Of a stretch of DNA of 15,786 nucleotides, positions 1 to 7,973 are shown piece by piece. Source of the stretch: CAYQUV01 sp964421005 (GTDB taxonomy: Bacteria; Patescibacteriota; Minisyncoccia; Minisyncoccales; CG1-02-41-26); the NCBI GenBank assembly GCA_964421005.1, contig CAYQUV010000017.1:1-15786 (forward strand). The letters run 5' to 3'. Each line of letters begins with the position of its first letter. The first letter of the stretch is position 1. The notes under the pieces were generated by a model that was not told where the DNA came from, did no database searches, and saw nothing but the letters and a program-made list of their open reading frames with translations. The position numbers and the translations under genes were made by a program.

Positions 1-15
1 GTTGATATAGAAGCA

Positions 16-198
16 ATGGAAGATAAACAAAGGTATTTGCGATACTTTTATAACGCCAAATACACTGGAAAAACTCCATTAACTTATGCTCAATGGATTG
101 CCGCTGGCCGTCCCGAAGTAAAGGTTTATTCGCCTTGGGCCTGGCGTGAAGATTATAAAAGAATGTCTGAAACTGAACGAAGAGCTATAGGGCGATAA
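16..198 (+). CDS. Small phage protein with an LTYxQW motif (possibly 5'-partial)
   Basis: A 60-residue basic, aromatic-rich protein of unknown function. Near its middle (residues 21-27) it carries PLTYAQW, which is closely matched twice in the N-terminus of the next protein. The stop lies 2 bases before the ATG of that gene, so the two are surely co-transcribed and perhaps translationally coupled. The frame stays open through bases 1-15 up to the window edge and no clear Shine-Dalgarno site precedes the ATG, so the true start may lie outside the window. No signal peptide or membrane segment is visible. The position before a giant virion protein suggests a structural or virion-associated role, which is inference only. 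Confidence 0.7.
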   Translation: MEDKQRYLRYFYNAKYTGKTPLTYAQWIAAGRPEVKVYSPWAWREDYKRMSETERRAIGR

Positions 199-200
199 CA

Positions 201-3200
201 ATGACTTACGATGAATGGAAACGCCAAAGCGAAGCACTAATTGCTAAACCGACAACCAGAATACAAAGACCGCTGACTTACCAGCAGTGGAAAATACAAG
301 CAAAGGTTTCTGGTTTTCAGCCTGTATTTGAGAAAGACCCCTGGTACGAAGCATTCGGCAAAGAGCTGGGCAAGGGAATATTGCGTGGGTTTTTGAACGT
401 CGGTAAAGGTGTTGTCGGTACTACTGAAGCCATTATCCCAGGCAAACAAGAGTTCCTACTGGGTGCTAAAGGGCGTATTCAAGAAGCAGCCCGTGCCATC
501 CCAGTTACTCACGAAGGAACAGCGGCCTTTGCAGGACAAATTATAGGCGAGGCTATTCCGTATATGGGAGCGGCTATAGCAGGCGGCTATGTTGGCGGCC
601 CTATTGGTGCTGCTTTGATTGGCTTCTCTGTAGAAGGCGACGATGCATATGATAGAGCAAAAGCGGCGGGGGCCTCGGAAGGAGAAGCACAGTTTGAGCG
701 TCTGGTTGTTGGTTCTATAAATGCTGGCTTAGAGGCTCTACAAATAAACCGTTTGATGAAGTTCCATAAGACCGGTAAATACAGTCTTCGTGGCTTTATA
801 AATCTAATTCGTGATAAGGCATATAAGAAAGCCATTCAAGAAGGAGCGGGGTTTGGTGCTGAAGTGTTGGCTACTTCTATTGCTGAAGGTCTTGAGGAGG
901 CTGCTCAGGAAGGAGTCAGTATTGCTGTTCCGGCTATCTTCAGACACGATGTTCCGCGTACACCTACCGGCAAAGTTGATTGGAATGCCGTCGTAAAACA
1001 AATCGGAATGGCCGGTCTGGCTGGCGGACTTGTTGGTGGCGTATTTGCCATAAGCGGTGCAGCGATTAAAGAAGTGGCCGGTACTCGTGTAATCACTGAA
1101 GCCGAGCAAGCACGTCTTGAAGAAATCAAAAAAGAGACAGAGGCTTTAGACCCGACAACTCAGAAATTTATTACCTTGATGGCTCTGCGTAAAAGAAAGA
1201 CAGGCAGAGAGCGTAGGCGTATTGCCGAGCTACGCCGCAAAGAGCGTGGTAAGCGTATAGGTAGGGCCTTAGAAGAATTAACAGCGGGACCGGAAGAATG
1301 GCGATATTACAGTGCTCTAAAGGAACTTAAAGGCGAGCTACCGGCAGGTTTCTTTGACCCGCTTAGTGAAGACTTGACTATTGATGAGATTGAGTTTTTA
1401 CGTCAGAAAATAAGGACTAATGAAGAGTTATTGGGTTTTGAAAGAATAAATACAGAAGAAGCACTTAATAAAGTTCTTATTGGCGAATTGCCGACTCCTT
1501 CAGAAGTTCGCCTGTTAGAAAAACAGTTCGGTTCGTTATTTGCTGCACAGCTATTAAAACATCGACCTTTGAAAAGTCAAGCCTACGAGGCTTTGATTGA
1601 AGCTCTAAACTTGCCACGTACATTGATGGCATCTTGCGACCTATCGAACCCGCTGCGACAAGGCGTAATGTGGGCCGTCAGACACCCAAAGATATGGGGC
1701 CGTAGTGCTGCTGTCGGCTATAAAATACTTTTTGGCAATAAATACTTCTGGCAAAATCCTGAAAAGTATGCAGCAGCAATAAATGCCGCTATAAAGACTA
1801 ATCCATACTATAAAAAAGCCAGCCAGTACTTGGACTTTATTGAGACAGGCACAGATGCGGCAGCAAGGGCAGAAGAGTTTATGTCTCACTGGGCCGAAAA
1901 AATACCGGATATAGGAAAATTAGTTACAAGGAGTGAGCTGGCTTTTGTTACTACGCAGAATAAGCGAATGATGGATTTATTCGCCTACTATGCCAACGAA
2001 TGGGAAAAGGCCGGATATAAAGCAACAGAAGAAGACTATAAATTGTTGGGACATCTTATCAATATAACTAATGGACGTGGGGATATTAGGTTCTTAAGAA
2101 AACACGCCCCGCTGTTGAATGCTTTGTTCTTTTCGCCCAGGTTTGTAGCATCTAAAATACAGGTATTAACGATGCTGGCCAGGTCTGTAATCCCTGGTCA
2201 AATGTCCTGGGCCATTCGCAAAATCTTGTGGGCGGACGTGGCTTCGTTTGTCCTGGCAGGCATTGGTCTATTGAGCCTGCTATCTATGCACCCTGACATT
2301 GAAGTAGAAGATGACCCACGTTCATCAGATTTCGGTAAAGCCCGACTGGAAGATACACGAATAGATATATGGGGCGGGTATAGTCCTTTAGCACGCCTTG
2401 TTGTACAGCTTTGGACTGGCCAACGCAAAGCGACTGATACAGGCGAAATATATGATATAAATCAAAGCGAAGTCTTATTGCGGTTTATACGGTCTAAATT
2501 ATCTCCTCTTGCTGGTATGACGTATGACTTGGCTACAGGGACAACTTATGAAGGAGAGGAAATAAAAGCAGAGCCTGCCGTTATAGGCGAGTTGTTGTAT
2601 AACAACCTAATACCGCTTGCAGCTCAGGATATTATTGATGCAGGCTACTATAGCGGATTTTATAATGCTCTTTTAGTTGCTCCGTTGGTATTCCAGGGCG
2701 TCGGTGGGCAAACTTATCCTATGACACCGTCAAAGAAAACGACTATTATCAAAAATCAAATAGCCCAAAGCGTACTTGGAAGAAATTGGGATGAGTTAGG
2801 GCCAGATGTCCAGAAGATACTGAGAGAGGCCCGACCACGTATAAAAGTCATAGAAGCTCAGGCCAGAGCAGAGAGCACATATAAGTATAATTTGAATAGA
2901 ATCAAAAAAGAGCAAGAGGAAGCGGCGGCCAGGGTATTTAATAGCCTGCCGGAATTCGTCAGAGCTGAGTTACAACGTAACTATATTGTGATGCCTGGCT
3001 TGAGTAGGAGATATGGCGATTGGTTTCTAAATGATGAGCGGTACGAAGAATACATAAATCTTACTTCAAAATACCTAAACATCATTTTACCAAAACTCGT
3101 GCGGAATCCTCGGTATCAGCGGCTTGACATATTATCAAAGTCTGCTATTGTACAAGATGCCATTAGCCGCTGCAAGAAAATGGCAAGAGAACAAATAGCC

Positions 3201-3272
3201 GCTAAAGCTACGGCTTCTGATTTGTTAAGTTTGCGGGAACGACTTAATATAGAAAAGACCATAATAGAGTAA
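201..3272 (+). CDS. Giant polyvalent-type virion / ejection-associated protein (LPD38-like region)
   Basis: A 1023-residue protein. The N-terminus carries MTYDEW (1-6) and PLTYQQW (24-30). Residues about 55-290 are Gly/Ala-rich, with hydrophobic stretches near 115-142 and 267-290 that could insert in a membrane. A charged, probably coiled segment follows at about 295-420. Residues about 610-800 hold a conserved-looking block: an NITNGRG stretch near 620, LNALFFSPR near 645, a hydrophobic segment near 676-696, and RSKLSPLAG followed by a TGTTYEG stretch near 765-785. This combination recalls the LPD38 domain of large polyvalent phage proteins, which are thought to be packaged in virions and injected with the DNA. 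That assignment is from memory of the family. No protease, kinase or lysozyme catalytic motif was recognised. The coiled C-terminus ends 14 bases before the next ATG. Confidence 0.75.
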   Translation: MTYDEWKRQSEALIAKPTTRIQRPLTYQQWKIQAKVSGFQPVFEKDPWYEAFGKELGKGILRGFLNVGKGVVGTTEAIIPGKQEFLLGAKGRIQEAARAIPVTHEGTAAFAGQIIGEAIPYMGAAIAGGYVGGPIGAALIGFSVEGDDAYDRAKAAGASEGEAQFERLVVGSINAGLEALQINRLMKFHKTGKYSLRGFINLIRDKAYKKAIQEGAGFGAEVLATSIAEGLEEAAQEGVSIAVPAIFRHDVPRTPTGKVDWNAVVKQIGMAGLAGGLVGGVFAISGAAIKEVAGTRVITEAEQARLEEIKKETEALDPTTQKFITLMALRKRKTGRERRRIAELRRKERGKRIGRALEELTAGPEEWRYYSALKELKGELPAGFFDPLSEDLTIDEIEFLRQKIRTNEELLGFERINTEEALNKVLIGELPTPSEVRLLEKQFGSLFAAQLLKHRPLKSQAYEALIEALNLPRTLMASCDLSNPLRQGVMWAVRHPKIWGRSAAVGYKILFGNKYFWQNPEKYAAAINAAIKTNPYYKKASQYLDFIETGTDAAARAEEFMSHWAEKIPDIGKLVTRSELAFVTTQNKRMMDLFAYYANEWEKAGYKATEEDYKLLGHLINITNGRGDIRFLRKHAPLLNALFFSPRFVASKIQVLTMLARSVIPGQMSWAIRKILWADVASFVLAGIGLLSLLSMHPDIEVEDDPRSSDFGKARLEDTRIDIWGGYSPLARLVVQLWTGQRKATDTGEIYDINQSEVLLRFIRSKLSPLAGMTYDLATGTTYEGEEIKAEPAVIGELLYNNLIPLAAQDIIDAGYYSGFYNALLVAPLVFQGVGGQTYPMTPSKKTTIIKNQIAQSVLGRNWDELGPDVQKILREARPRIKVIEAQARAESTYKYNLNRIKKEQEEAAARVFNSLPEFVRAELQRNYIVMPGLSRRYGDWFLNDERYEEYINLTSKYLNIILPKLVRNPRYQRLDILSKSAIVQDAISRCKKMAREQIAAKATASDLLSLRERLNIEKTIIE

Positions 3273-3286
3273 ATGGAGATACTTAA

Positions 3287-3423
3287 ATGTCAGAGCATAA
3301 AAACTTGAACGAAAGACTGGTAGAGATTGAAGTAAAACTTGATACGCTATTGAAAGATTTTGAAAATCATCTGAGCCACCATTTTAGATATAGCATTATG
3401 GCGTGGTCTCTGGCTGCCGGAGC
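3287..3423 (+). CDS. Small coiled-coil/membrane protein, 3' end lost in assembly gap
   Basis: The ATG follows a good Shine-Dalgarno site (TGGAGATACTTAA). The visible 45 residues start with a heptad-like amphipathic helix (LNERLVEIEVKLDTLLKDF), then a His-rich turn (ENHLSHHFRYS), then the beginning of what looks like a hydrophobic segment (IMAWSLAAGA) when the Ns begin. A short helix followed by a membrane span is the layout of XhlA-type and other small phage membrane proteins that act with holins, but the membrane part is not visible, so this stays tentative. It is the last + strand gene before the convergent - strand block. Confidence 0.6.
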
Positions 3424-3523
3424 NNNNNNNNNNNNNNNNNNNNNNNNNNNNNNNNNNNNNNNNNNNNNNNNNNNNNNNNNNNNNNNNNNNNNNNNNNNNN
3501 NNNNNNNNNNNNNNNNNNNNNNN
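3424..3523. other. Assembly gap 1 (100 Ns)
   Basis: Exactly 100 Ns. The ends of two convergent genes, and presumably any terminators between the two transcription units, lie here. The round number is a conventional placeholder, so the true distance is unknown. Confidence 0.95.
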
Positions 3524-4476
3524 TCCTCAATATGTTTCCTAATAAACTCTGCAAAATGCTCTGGAGTATATTTAGATTTGACTAACTCACGGCCCGCATC
3601 TGCTATGTATTGATATGCTCCTGGGTGGGCTTTGAAAAAAACGACTTTTCTTTCAAAGTTTTTGCGATTTACAAAAATACAATTTTCATAATCCTTAAAC
3701 CCCATTTCTTTTAAGTCCTCAAGCTCCTGCATAAAAGTAAGACATCCTGCGAGCGGCATCTCCAGATGCTTGGGGCATACTTGTATGTCGCACAGAGCCA
3801 AAGCCCCCGCATACTTAATAAGCAAGTCGTAATAGTGTAGCCCCTTTGGAGTATCTGGATTCTGTATATGGTGGGGGACAAAAGTTACCTCTGGGTGAGA
3901 AAATGCCCACTTACGAAAATCGTATGCGTGTAGCCAATCGGCACATTTGGTGGCCCCGTTCGCCAGCACCTCGTGGTATCTATCTCTCAAAGGTGGCAAA
4001 ACAGGGGCAACTGGGTCGGGGGACGGCGGCGTAAAAGGAAACCACACCAGCATCTTCTCTGTATCAGAACCCAAATAGGGGGCAAAAAACCTATAGAATG
4101 TCTGCTTATGCGGACTTATGATGTAGCGAACGCCACGTTTAAGTGCCCGATGTATTCGTGCTCCGGCCCCCAGCTTCATAAATTTGACGCCAGTAGTTGT
4201 GTGGACGCCGAACATTGTAACCTGGTGCGGGTCGTCCATAAATTCATATTTAATCGCCGGATGCCTTGCTATTCCGTCTATCTGGATATGATGAGACGAA
4301 TGCGGGTCAAAGAAAATAATCACATCAGCCTCAATATCGTCGGCGGAACAGTCTTCTATAATATGCTGCGGCTTGAATTCACGTATCAGGGCCAAAGCCA
4401 TTGTTCTAATCGCCAGACTGTACGTATCGGGTAGCAGCTTATGGGCTTTAGGGTTATAAACCATAGCAACTTTCAT
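3524..4476 (-). CDS. CgeB/GT-B-like glycosyltransferase, C-terminus in gap
   Basis: 317 residues are visible before the gap. The fold signature is in the C-terminal half: CPKHLEMPLAGCLTFMQE (about 234-251) followed by GFKDYENCIFVNRKNF, then HPGAYQYIADAGRE (about 284-297) and a terminal FAEFIRKHIE helix. This matches the C-terminal nucleotide-sugar binding lobe of the CgeB/YkvP-like 'glycosyl transferases group 1' proteins. Those move a sugar from a nucleotide-sugar donor to an unknown acceptor. The N-terminal half has a Rossmann-like start (MKVAMVYNPK) and a DVIIFFDPHSSHH stretch. It follows the polymerase with a good SD (AGGAGATATAAA). Putative roles are glycosylation of modified phage DNA bases or of a cell-surface or virion component; the sequence does not decide. 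Little should be missing at the C-terminus. The apparent extension beyond the gap is not part of this gene. Confidence 0.75.
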
Positions 4477-4486
4477 TTTATATCTC

Positions 4487-6295
4487 CTATTTTTCTTTTT
4501 TCTTTGCTTCGGCGTAATTATCTCCGGCCCCTATATCTACCAGCATAGGTAGCCTTAGCCCTATCTGCTCCCCTGCCCGCTCCATTTCAGAGCGAATCAA
4601 TTCCATAGCAGGCTCCACATATTTCTCATCTACTTCATAGACCAACTCGTCGTGTACAGTAAGTACCAGCTTCAGATTCCAGGCTTCGCAACTAAGATGT
4701 GCAGCGATGTTGCTCGCAGCCTTCTTCATCAAATCTGCACCGACACCTTGGATTAGAAAATTAAACGCCTCTCGCAGTGCCTTTTTGTCAACCCAATCAA
4801 ACCTTCTGATTCTCCCTGTTAGATTTCTAATGGCACTCTGCGTCTCCACCAGCCTATTGCATTTCTCAATAGCCTGCCGCACTTTTGGAAACTTAGCGAA
4901 ATACTTATCAACAAACTGCTGAGCTTCCTCTTCGCTAACTCCCCAATCCCTCGCAAACCCATAAGCACTTTTGCCATAAGCGAGGCCAAAACTAATAGCT
5001 TTCGCTTTATCCCGCGTCGTCCCAACTTCGTCGGCCACCACCTGGTGCAGGTCAACGCCGCTCCTTAGTGCCTGAAGCATCGTCTCGTCTTTTGTAACGT
5101 GGGCCAATATACGTAGCTCTTGCCCCTTGAAATCGGCGGCTATCAGCTTTTTACCTGGCGGTGCAATAAAACACTGCCGCAGTGGAACAGGGCCGGTATC
5201 GTCCTTTGGTAACTGATGTAGCCGAGAAGCAGATACACGACCAGTTACGGCTACCGTATTGTGAAACGATACCCTTATCCGCCCATCTTGCTGTATCATC
5301 TCAGGAAGAGGTTCCAGAAAAGAATTGAGCAGCTTAGTGGCAGAGCGGTATTCTAATAACAGCTTAAGAAATTCACTATTGGTCTTTTTGTATAGTTTTT
5401 CCAAAACACTGTTCTTTGTGCTCAATGCACCACTGTCTGTTTTCTCTGTCAGCTCAATTTTAAGTTTCTCTTGGATGAGTTTTGCCAACTGTGCAGGCGA
5501 TTTCAGATTGACATCAGCGTTTATCGTTGGGTGGCCACCATACAAATCCGGCTGTATGTCATAATCAACCCCTGCTATCTGATAGAGCTTAATCTCTAAG
5601 TCAAAAATATGCTTCCTTATTTGGTCTTGTAAGCGAAGCATCTCATCTTTATCTGCTGCTATACCGTTGAGAAGTAAGTCTCTGAGACACCATTGAAACG
5701 ACTCCTCAATGTTACACCACAAACCTATAAGTCTTTCTCTATGGAGACGCGGCAACTGCCACTCGTAAAGAAACCAGGTTTCAACAGCATCCTCTATGGC
5801 GTATTTGTAAAACGTCTCATTGCTAAATCCGTACTTTACCGCCTCTGGAAACGTCTCTGCTATACCACGTTCGTCCCTATTAAGATAGAGAACGTTGTTG
5901 GCCAACCATTTGAGAGACTTTGGCTTACGCTCATCCAGCAAATGGGCCACAGTCATCGTATCAAAAATCCGCCATCGGTTCTTAAGCTGTTTTGGCAAAC
6001 CGAATACTGTTTTCAGAACAGCCAAATCAAATGGTGCATTGTGCATTATCAATAACTCTAACGTATCTCGGCTAAGCCATTGAGAGATGTACTCTATTAT
6101 CTTGGCTTTATCTTTGTTTTGGTGCAAATCGACGTAGCAGGCATACTTTCCATTGCACAAGCTAAGTCCAGCTATTTGTAAGGTGAGCCAGTTAGGGTCA
6201 ACAAGCTCTGTATCTAAAGCCAATTCTTTTGATGTCGAAACCTTACAAAGCCAGGACTTCAACTTATCATAGGTTTTTAATACTGTTCTTTCCAT
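4487..6295 (-). CDS. Family A DNA polymerase with 3'-5' proofreading exonuclease
   Basis: 602 residues, about the size of a Klenow fragment, with no 5' nuclease domain. The DEDDy exonuclease is complete: D28-T-E30, N86-A-P-F-D90, and Y165-AIE-D169. The palm and fingers show TGRVSAS (351-357), motif A DFKGQELR with D388, E393 and R395, motif B with R428, K432, F436 and Y440 (RDKAKAISFGLAYG), and motif C HDE (548-550). All residues needed for catalysis are present, so this should be the replicative enzyme. Motif A departs from the usual DYSQIELR in its middle (KGQ for SQI). Phe rather than Tyr at position 436, equivalent to E. coli Pol I F762, is typical of enzymes that discriminate against dideoxynucleotides. 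It starts 1 base after the stop of the upstream exonuclease gene. Confidence 0.97.
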   Translation of the reverse strand: MERTVLKTYDKLKSWLCKVSTSKELALDTELVDPNWLTLQIAGLSLCNGKYACYVDLHQNKDKAKIIEYISQWLSRDTLELLIMHNAPFDLAVLKTVFGLPKQLKNRWRIFDTMTVAHLLDERKPKSLKWLANNVLYLNRDERGIAETFPEAVKYGFSNETFYKYAIEDAVETWFLYEWQLPRLHRERLIGLWCNIEESFQWCLRDLLLNGIAADKDEMLRLQDQIRKHIFDLEIKLYQIAGVDYDIQPDLYGGHPTINADVNLKSPAQLAKLIQEKLKIELTEKTDSGALSTKNSVLEKLYKKTNSEFLKLLLEYRSATKLLNSFLEPLPEMIQQDGRIRVSFHNTVAVTGRVSASRLHQLPKDDTGPVPLRQCFIAPPGKKLIAADFKGQELRILAHVTKDETMLQALRSGVDLHQVVADEVGTTRDKAKAISFGLAYGKSAYGFARDWGVSEEEAQQFVDKYFAKFPKVRQAIEKCNRLVETQSAIRNLTGRIRRFDWVDKKALREAFNFLIQGVGADLMKKAASNIAAHLSCEAWNLKLVLTVHDELVYEVDEKYVEPAMELIRSEMERAGEQIGLRLPMLVDIGAGDNYAEAKKKEK

Positions 6296-6296
6296 C

Positions 6297-7049
6297 TTAT
6301 ATTGATGTTTTGGTTTCTCTAATAAATGGCAACAGCAAAAGATAGTTCTTCTCGCCCTGTCTTACATCATATTCATTGTGCTGTAGTACATAGTCTAATG
6401 CCTCTTTTCGCTCCCGTGCACCACCAAACTGCACTTGTAGCCACTTTTCTGGATGGATGGAAGTTTTAATGTCTTTCCCTTGAATAGCACGAGCCACAGA
6501 CCCCTGGCGGTTTGAGTTTAATCTGAGCTTATTACGTGCTATTCGCCATACGTCCGTATGCCAGATATAGCCGTATTCTGGAAATAAAATGTTGTGAACC
6601 AAAGCACGGGTTCGTATAAATGGAATATCAAACTTACAACCATAGTGAGTAACAAGACGGTCATATTTCCAAAAATGGTCAACCAGGGTTTCAACTATAC
6701 GTCGGTCTGTTATACCAGACCGCAAATCTTTTGGTGTTAGACAGTCATAATATATTTCATCTTTGCCAATAGTTTTAATGCACCAGCTTAAAATGATACC
6801 AAAATTAGCATCAAGATTACTGGCCTCAATATCCAGAAATCCTTTTCGTTCTTTAATGTTGTGAGCAGCATTGTAACAAGCGATATGCCCAGTTGACAAT
6901 CCGTTATGTCTATGATTTGGGCAATGCCAGTTTAGCCGCCGTAAATACTCTGCTTTAGAAAACCGAAGCGGGTTTACTTGCGAGTACTGATACGGTTCTA
7001 TGTATTTCCAGGGTTCTCTAAGCCGCTCTTGTAAATCTATTTTATCCAT
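6297..7049 (-). CDS. RNase H-fold DEDD 3'-5' exonuclease
   Basis: 250 residues. A Cys/His cluster (C43, H46, H48, H55, C58) precedes an exonuclease core: FLDIEAS with D73 and E75 (motif I), THYGCKFDIPF with D141 (motif II), the conserved-looking HTDVWRIAR with D166, and HNEYDVRQ with D228 (motif III). This matches the RNase_H_2/YprB-like exonuclease group common in phages; the N-terminal cluster may bind zinc. It is a stand-alone nuclease in addition to the proofreading domain of the adjacent polymerase, and ends one base before the polymerase ATG. Likely roles are nucleic acid degradation, repair or primer removal, which is inference. It overlaps the upstream gene by 8 bases. Confidence 0.85.
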   Translation of the reverse strand: MDKIDLQERLREPWKYIEPYQYSQVNPLRFSKAEYLRRLNWHCPNHRHNGLSTGHIACYNAAHNIKERKGFLDIEASNLDANFGIILSWCIKTIGKDEIYYDCLTPKDLRSGITDRRIVETLVDHFWKYDRLVTHYGCKFDIPFIRTRALVHNILFPEYGYIWHTDVWRIARNKLRLNSNRQGSVARAIQGKDIKTSIHPEKWLQVQFGGARERKEALDYVLQHNEYDVRQGEKNYLLLLPFIRETKTSI

Positions 7050-7464
7050 TTTCTGCTCCTATTTTTAACGCTATTAGCTCTTTAATTGCCTCAATTACTA
7101 TATCGGTAACATCACAGAATGCAATTATAGGTATGCCGTGCTCTCTGGCATATTCTATTTCCCTCATCATCCCTCTGCTAATATGGCCTTGCCAATCATA
7201 TACAAGCAGTAAACCACACTTACTTATAATTGTGCAATCTACATCCAGAATTTCGGTTTCTGTCAAAAATCCTTTATCATAAGCTATCTGGATAAACTCA
7301 TCGTGCTGAGCAGGCACATATAAATCTATCTCCGGCACACAACAAGATATAATTGTGCCCGCTACAATCGCCTTATTGCAGTTTTCGCTTATAGTTTTTT
7401 CATCAGCATCTAATCCCAGGCGACCCCGTATAGCGTGGCTCATATATGCTCTTATTCGTTTCAT
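7042..7464 (-). CDS. Nucleoside 2-deoxyribosyltransferase-like protein (DUF4406-type)
   Basis: 140 residues from the chosen ATG (MKRIRAYMSHAIRG). A longer open frame exists upstream, but this ATG lies just after the previous stop and behind AGAAAGGATAA, and the conserved fold begins here. The N-terminal strand and YMSHAIRG loop, a central VPEIDLYVPAQHDEF region, DCTIISKCGLLLVYDW, and the terminal SRGMMREIEYAREHGIPII are characteristic of the flavodoxin-like deoxyribosyltransferase-related phage proteins grouped as DUF4406. Family members are thought to act on nucleosides or nucleotide sugars, but many have no proven activity. The neighbour is a nucleotide diphosphohydrolase-domain protein, which supports a part in nucleotide metabolism. 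Confidence 0.75.
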   Translation of the reverse strand: MKRIRAYMSHAIRGRLGLDADEKTISENCNKAIVAGTIISCCVPEIDLYVPAQHDEFIQIAYDKGFLTETEILDVDCTIISKCGLLLVYDWQGHISRGMMREIEYAREHGIPIIAFCDVTDIVIEAIKELIALKIGAENG

Positions 7465-7465
7465 T

Positions 7466-7810
7466 TTATTTATTATCCTTTCTGCTATAGAGAAACCTAT
7501 TGTCAAACTTTTTATATTCGCTGGGGTGAGCCTCGTACACAATTAGAAACGCTAAGTTGCAGGCGGCGTGCCACAAATGACTAAATCCTGTTTCGTTATC
7601 GTAGTCCTCTCCTCTCCACCACGCCAAAAGATGTCGCCGCAGTGCCCCATATACTCTTTTATAGTTTATACCCTTTCTCCAATTTTCATCCTCATATTTC
7701 TGAGCACCATATGTTAAAATTTCAGCAACCGCTTCTTCAAATTCCGGCGGAATTAAATCCATTCTAAGTTTGCCGCCATCAAATTTTGTGCCTTCGGTCA
7801 ATTTACTCAT
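7466..7810 (-). CDS. dATP/dGTP diphosphohydrolase N-terminal domain protein (DUF5664/MazZ-like)
   Basis: 114 residues matching the small all-alpha domain described for phage dATP/dGTP diphosphohydrolases. Seen are an N-terminal GTKFDGGKLRMDLIPPE stretch, a YGAQKYEDENWRKG stretch (about 34-47), ALRRHLLAWWRGEDYD (about 56-71), and HLWHAACNLAFLI (about 78-90). In family members acidic residues of such helices bind metal, and the reaction removes pyrophosphate from deoxynucleoside triphosphates. It has a clear SD (GGGAGAAAGAAG) and overlaps the upstream 56-residue gene by 8 bases. The family includes MazZ of 2-aminoadenine phages but is also widespread in phages with ordinary DNA, so activity is probable but substrate and purpose are not established. 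Confidence 0.85.
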   Translation of the reverse strand: MSKLTEGTKFDGGKLRMDLIPPEFEEAVAEILTYGAQKYEDENWRKGINYKRVYGALRRHLLAWWRGEDYDNETGFSHLWHAACNLAFLIVYEAHPSEYKKFDNRFLYSRKDNK

Positions 7811-7973
7811 CTTCTTTCTCCCTTAATTCTCGCAACCTTCTGTCGAATTCCTCTCTACTAATTATACCAAACGCCAGGTCAAAACGCAAGGAGTATTCTT
7901 CATCAGAAATAAACCGAGGGCGGGGCAGGTCGCCCTTACCGGCAGATGATTTATGCTTGGCTTTCTCTGTCAT
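7803..7973 (-). CDS. Small charged protein (56 aa)
   Basis: A short gene between two recognised ones. It reads MTEKAKHKSSAGKGDLPRP, then FISDEEYSLRFDLAFG, then IISREEFDRRLRELREKEDE and a TAA stop. A strong SD (TTAGAGGACAAAA) precedes the ATG, and the gene overlaps its upstream neighbour by 23 bases and its downstream neighbour by 8 bases, as other genes of this operon do. The C-terminal half should be a charged helix. No domain is recognised and no function is assigned. Confidence 0.75.
   Translation of the reverse strand: MTEKAKHKSSAGKGDLPRPRFISDEEYSLRFDLAFGIISREEFDRRLRELREKEDE

Noticed and set aside
3367..3423. Extension of the glycosyltransferase frame across gap 1
   Set aside because: The frame only stays open because the Ns are translated as unknowns; these bases belong to the + strand gene starting at 3287.
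3973..4434. 153-residue + strand open frame
   Set aside because: Antisense to the well-supported glycosyltransferase; Cys-rich mixed composition and no SD or domain.
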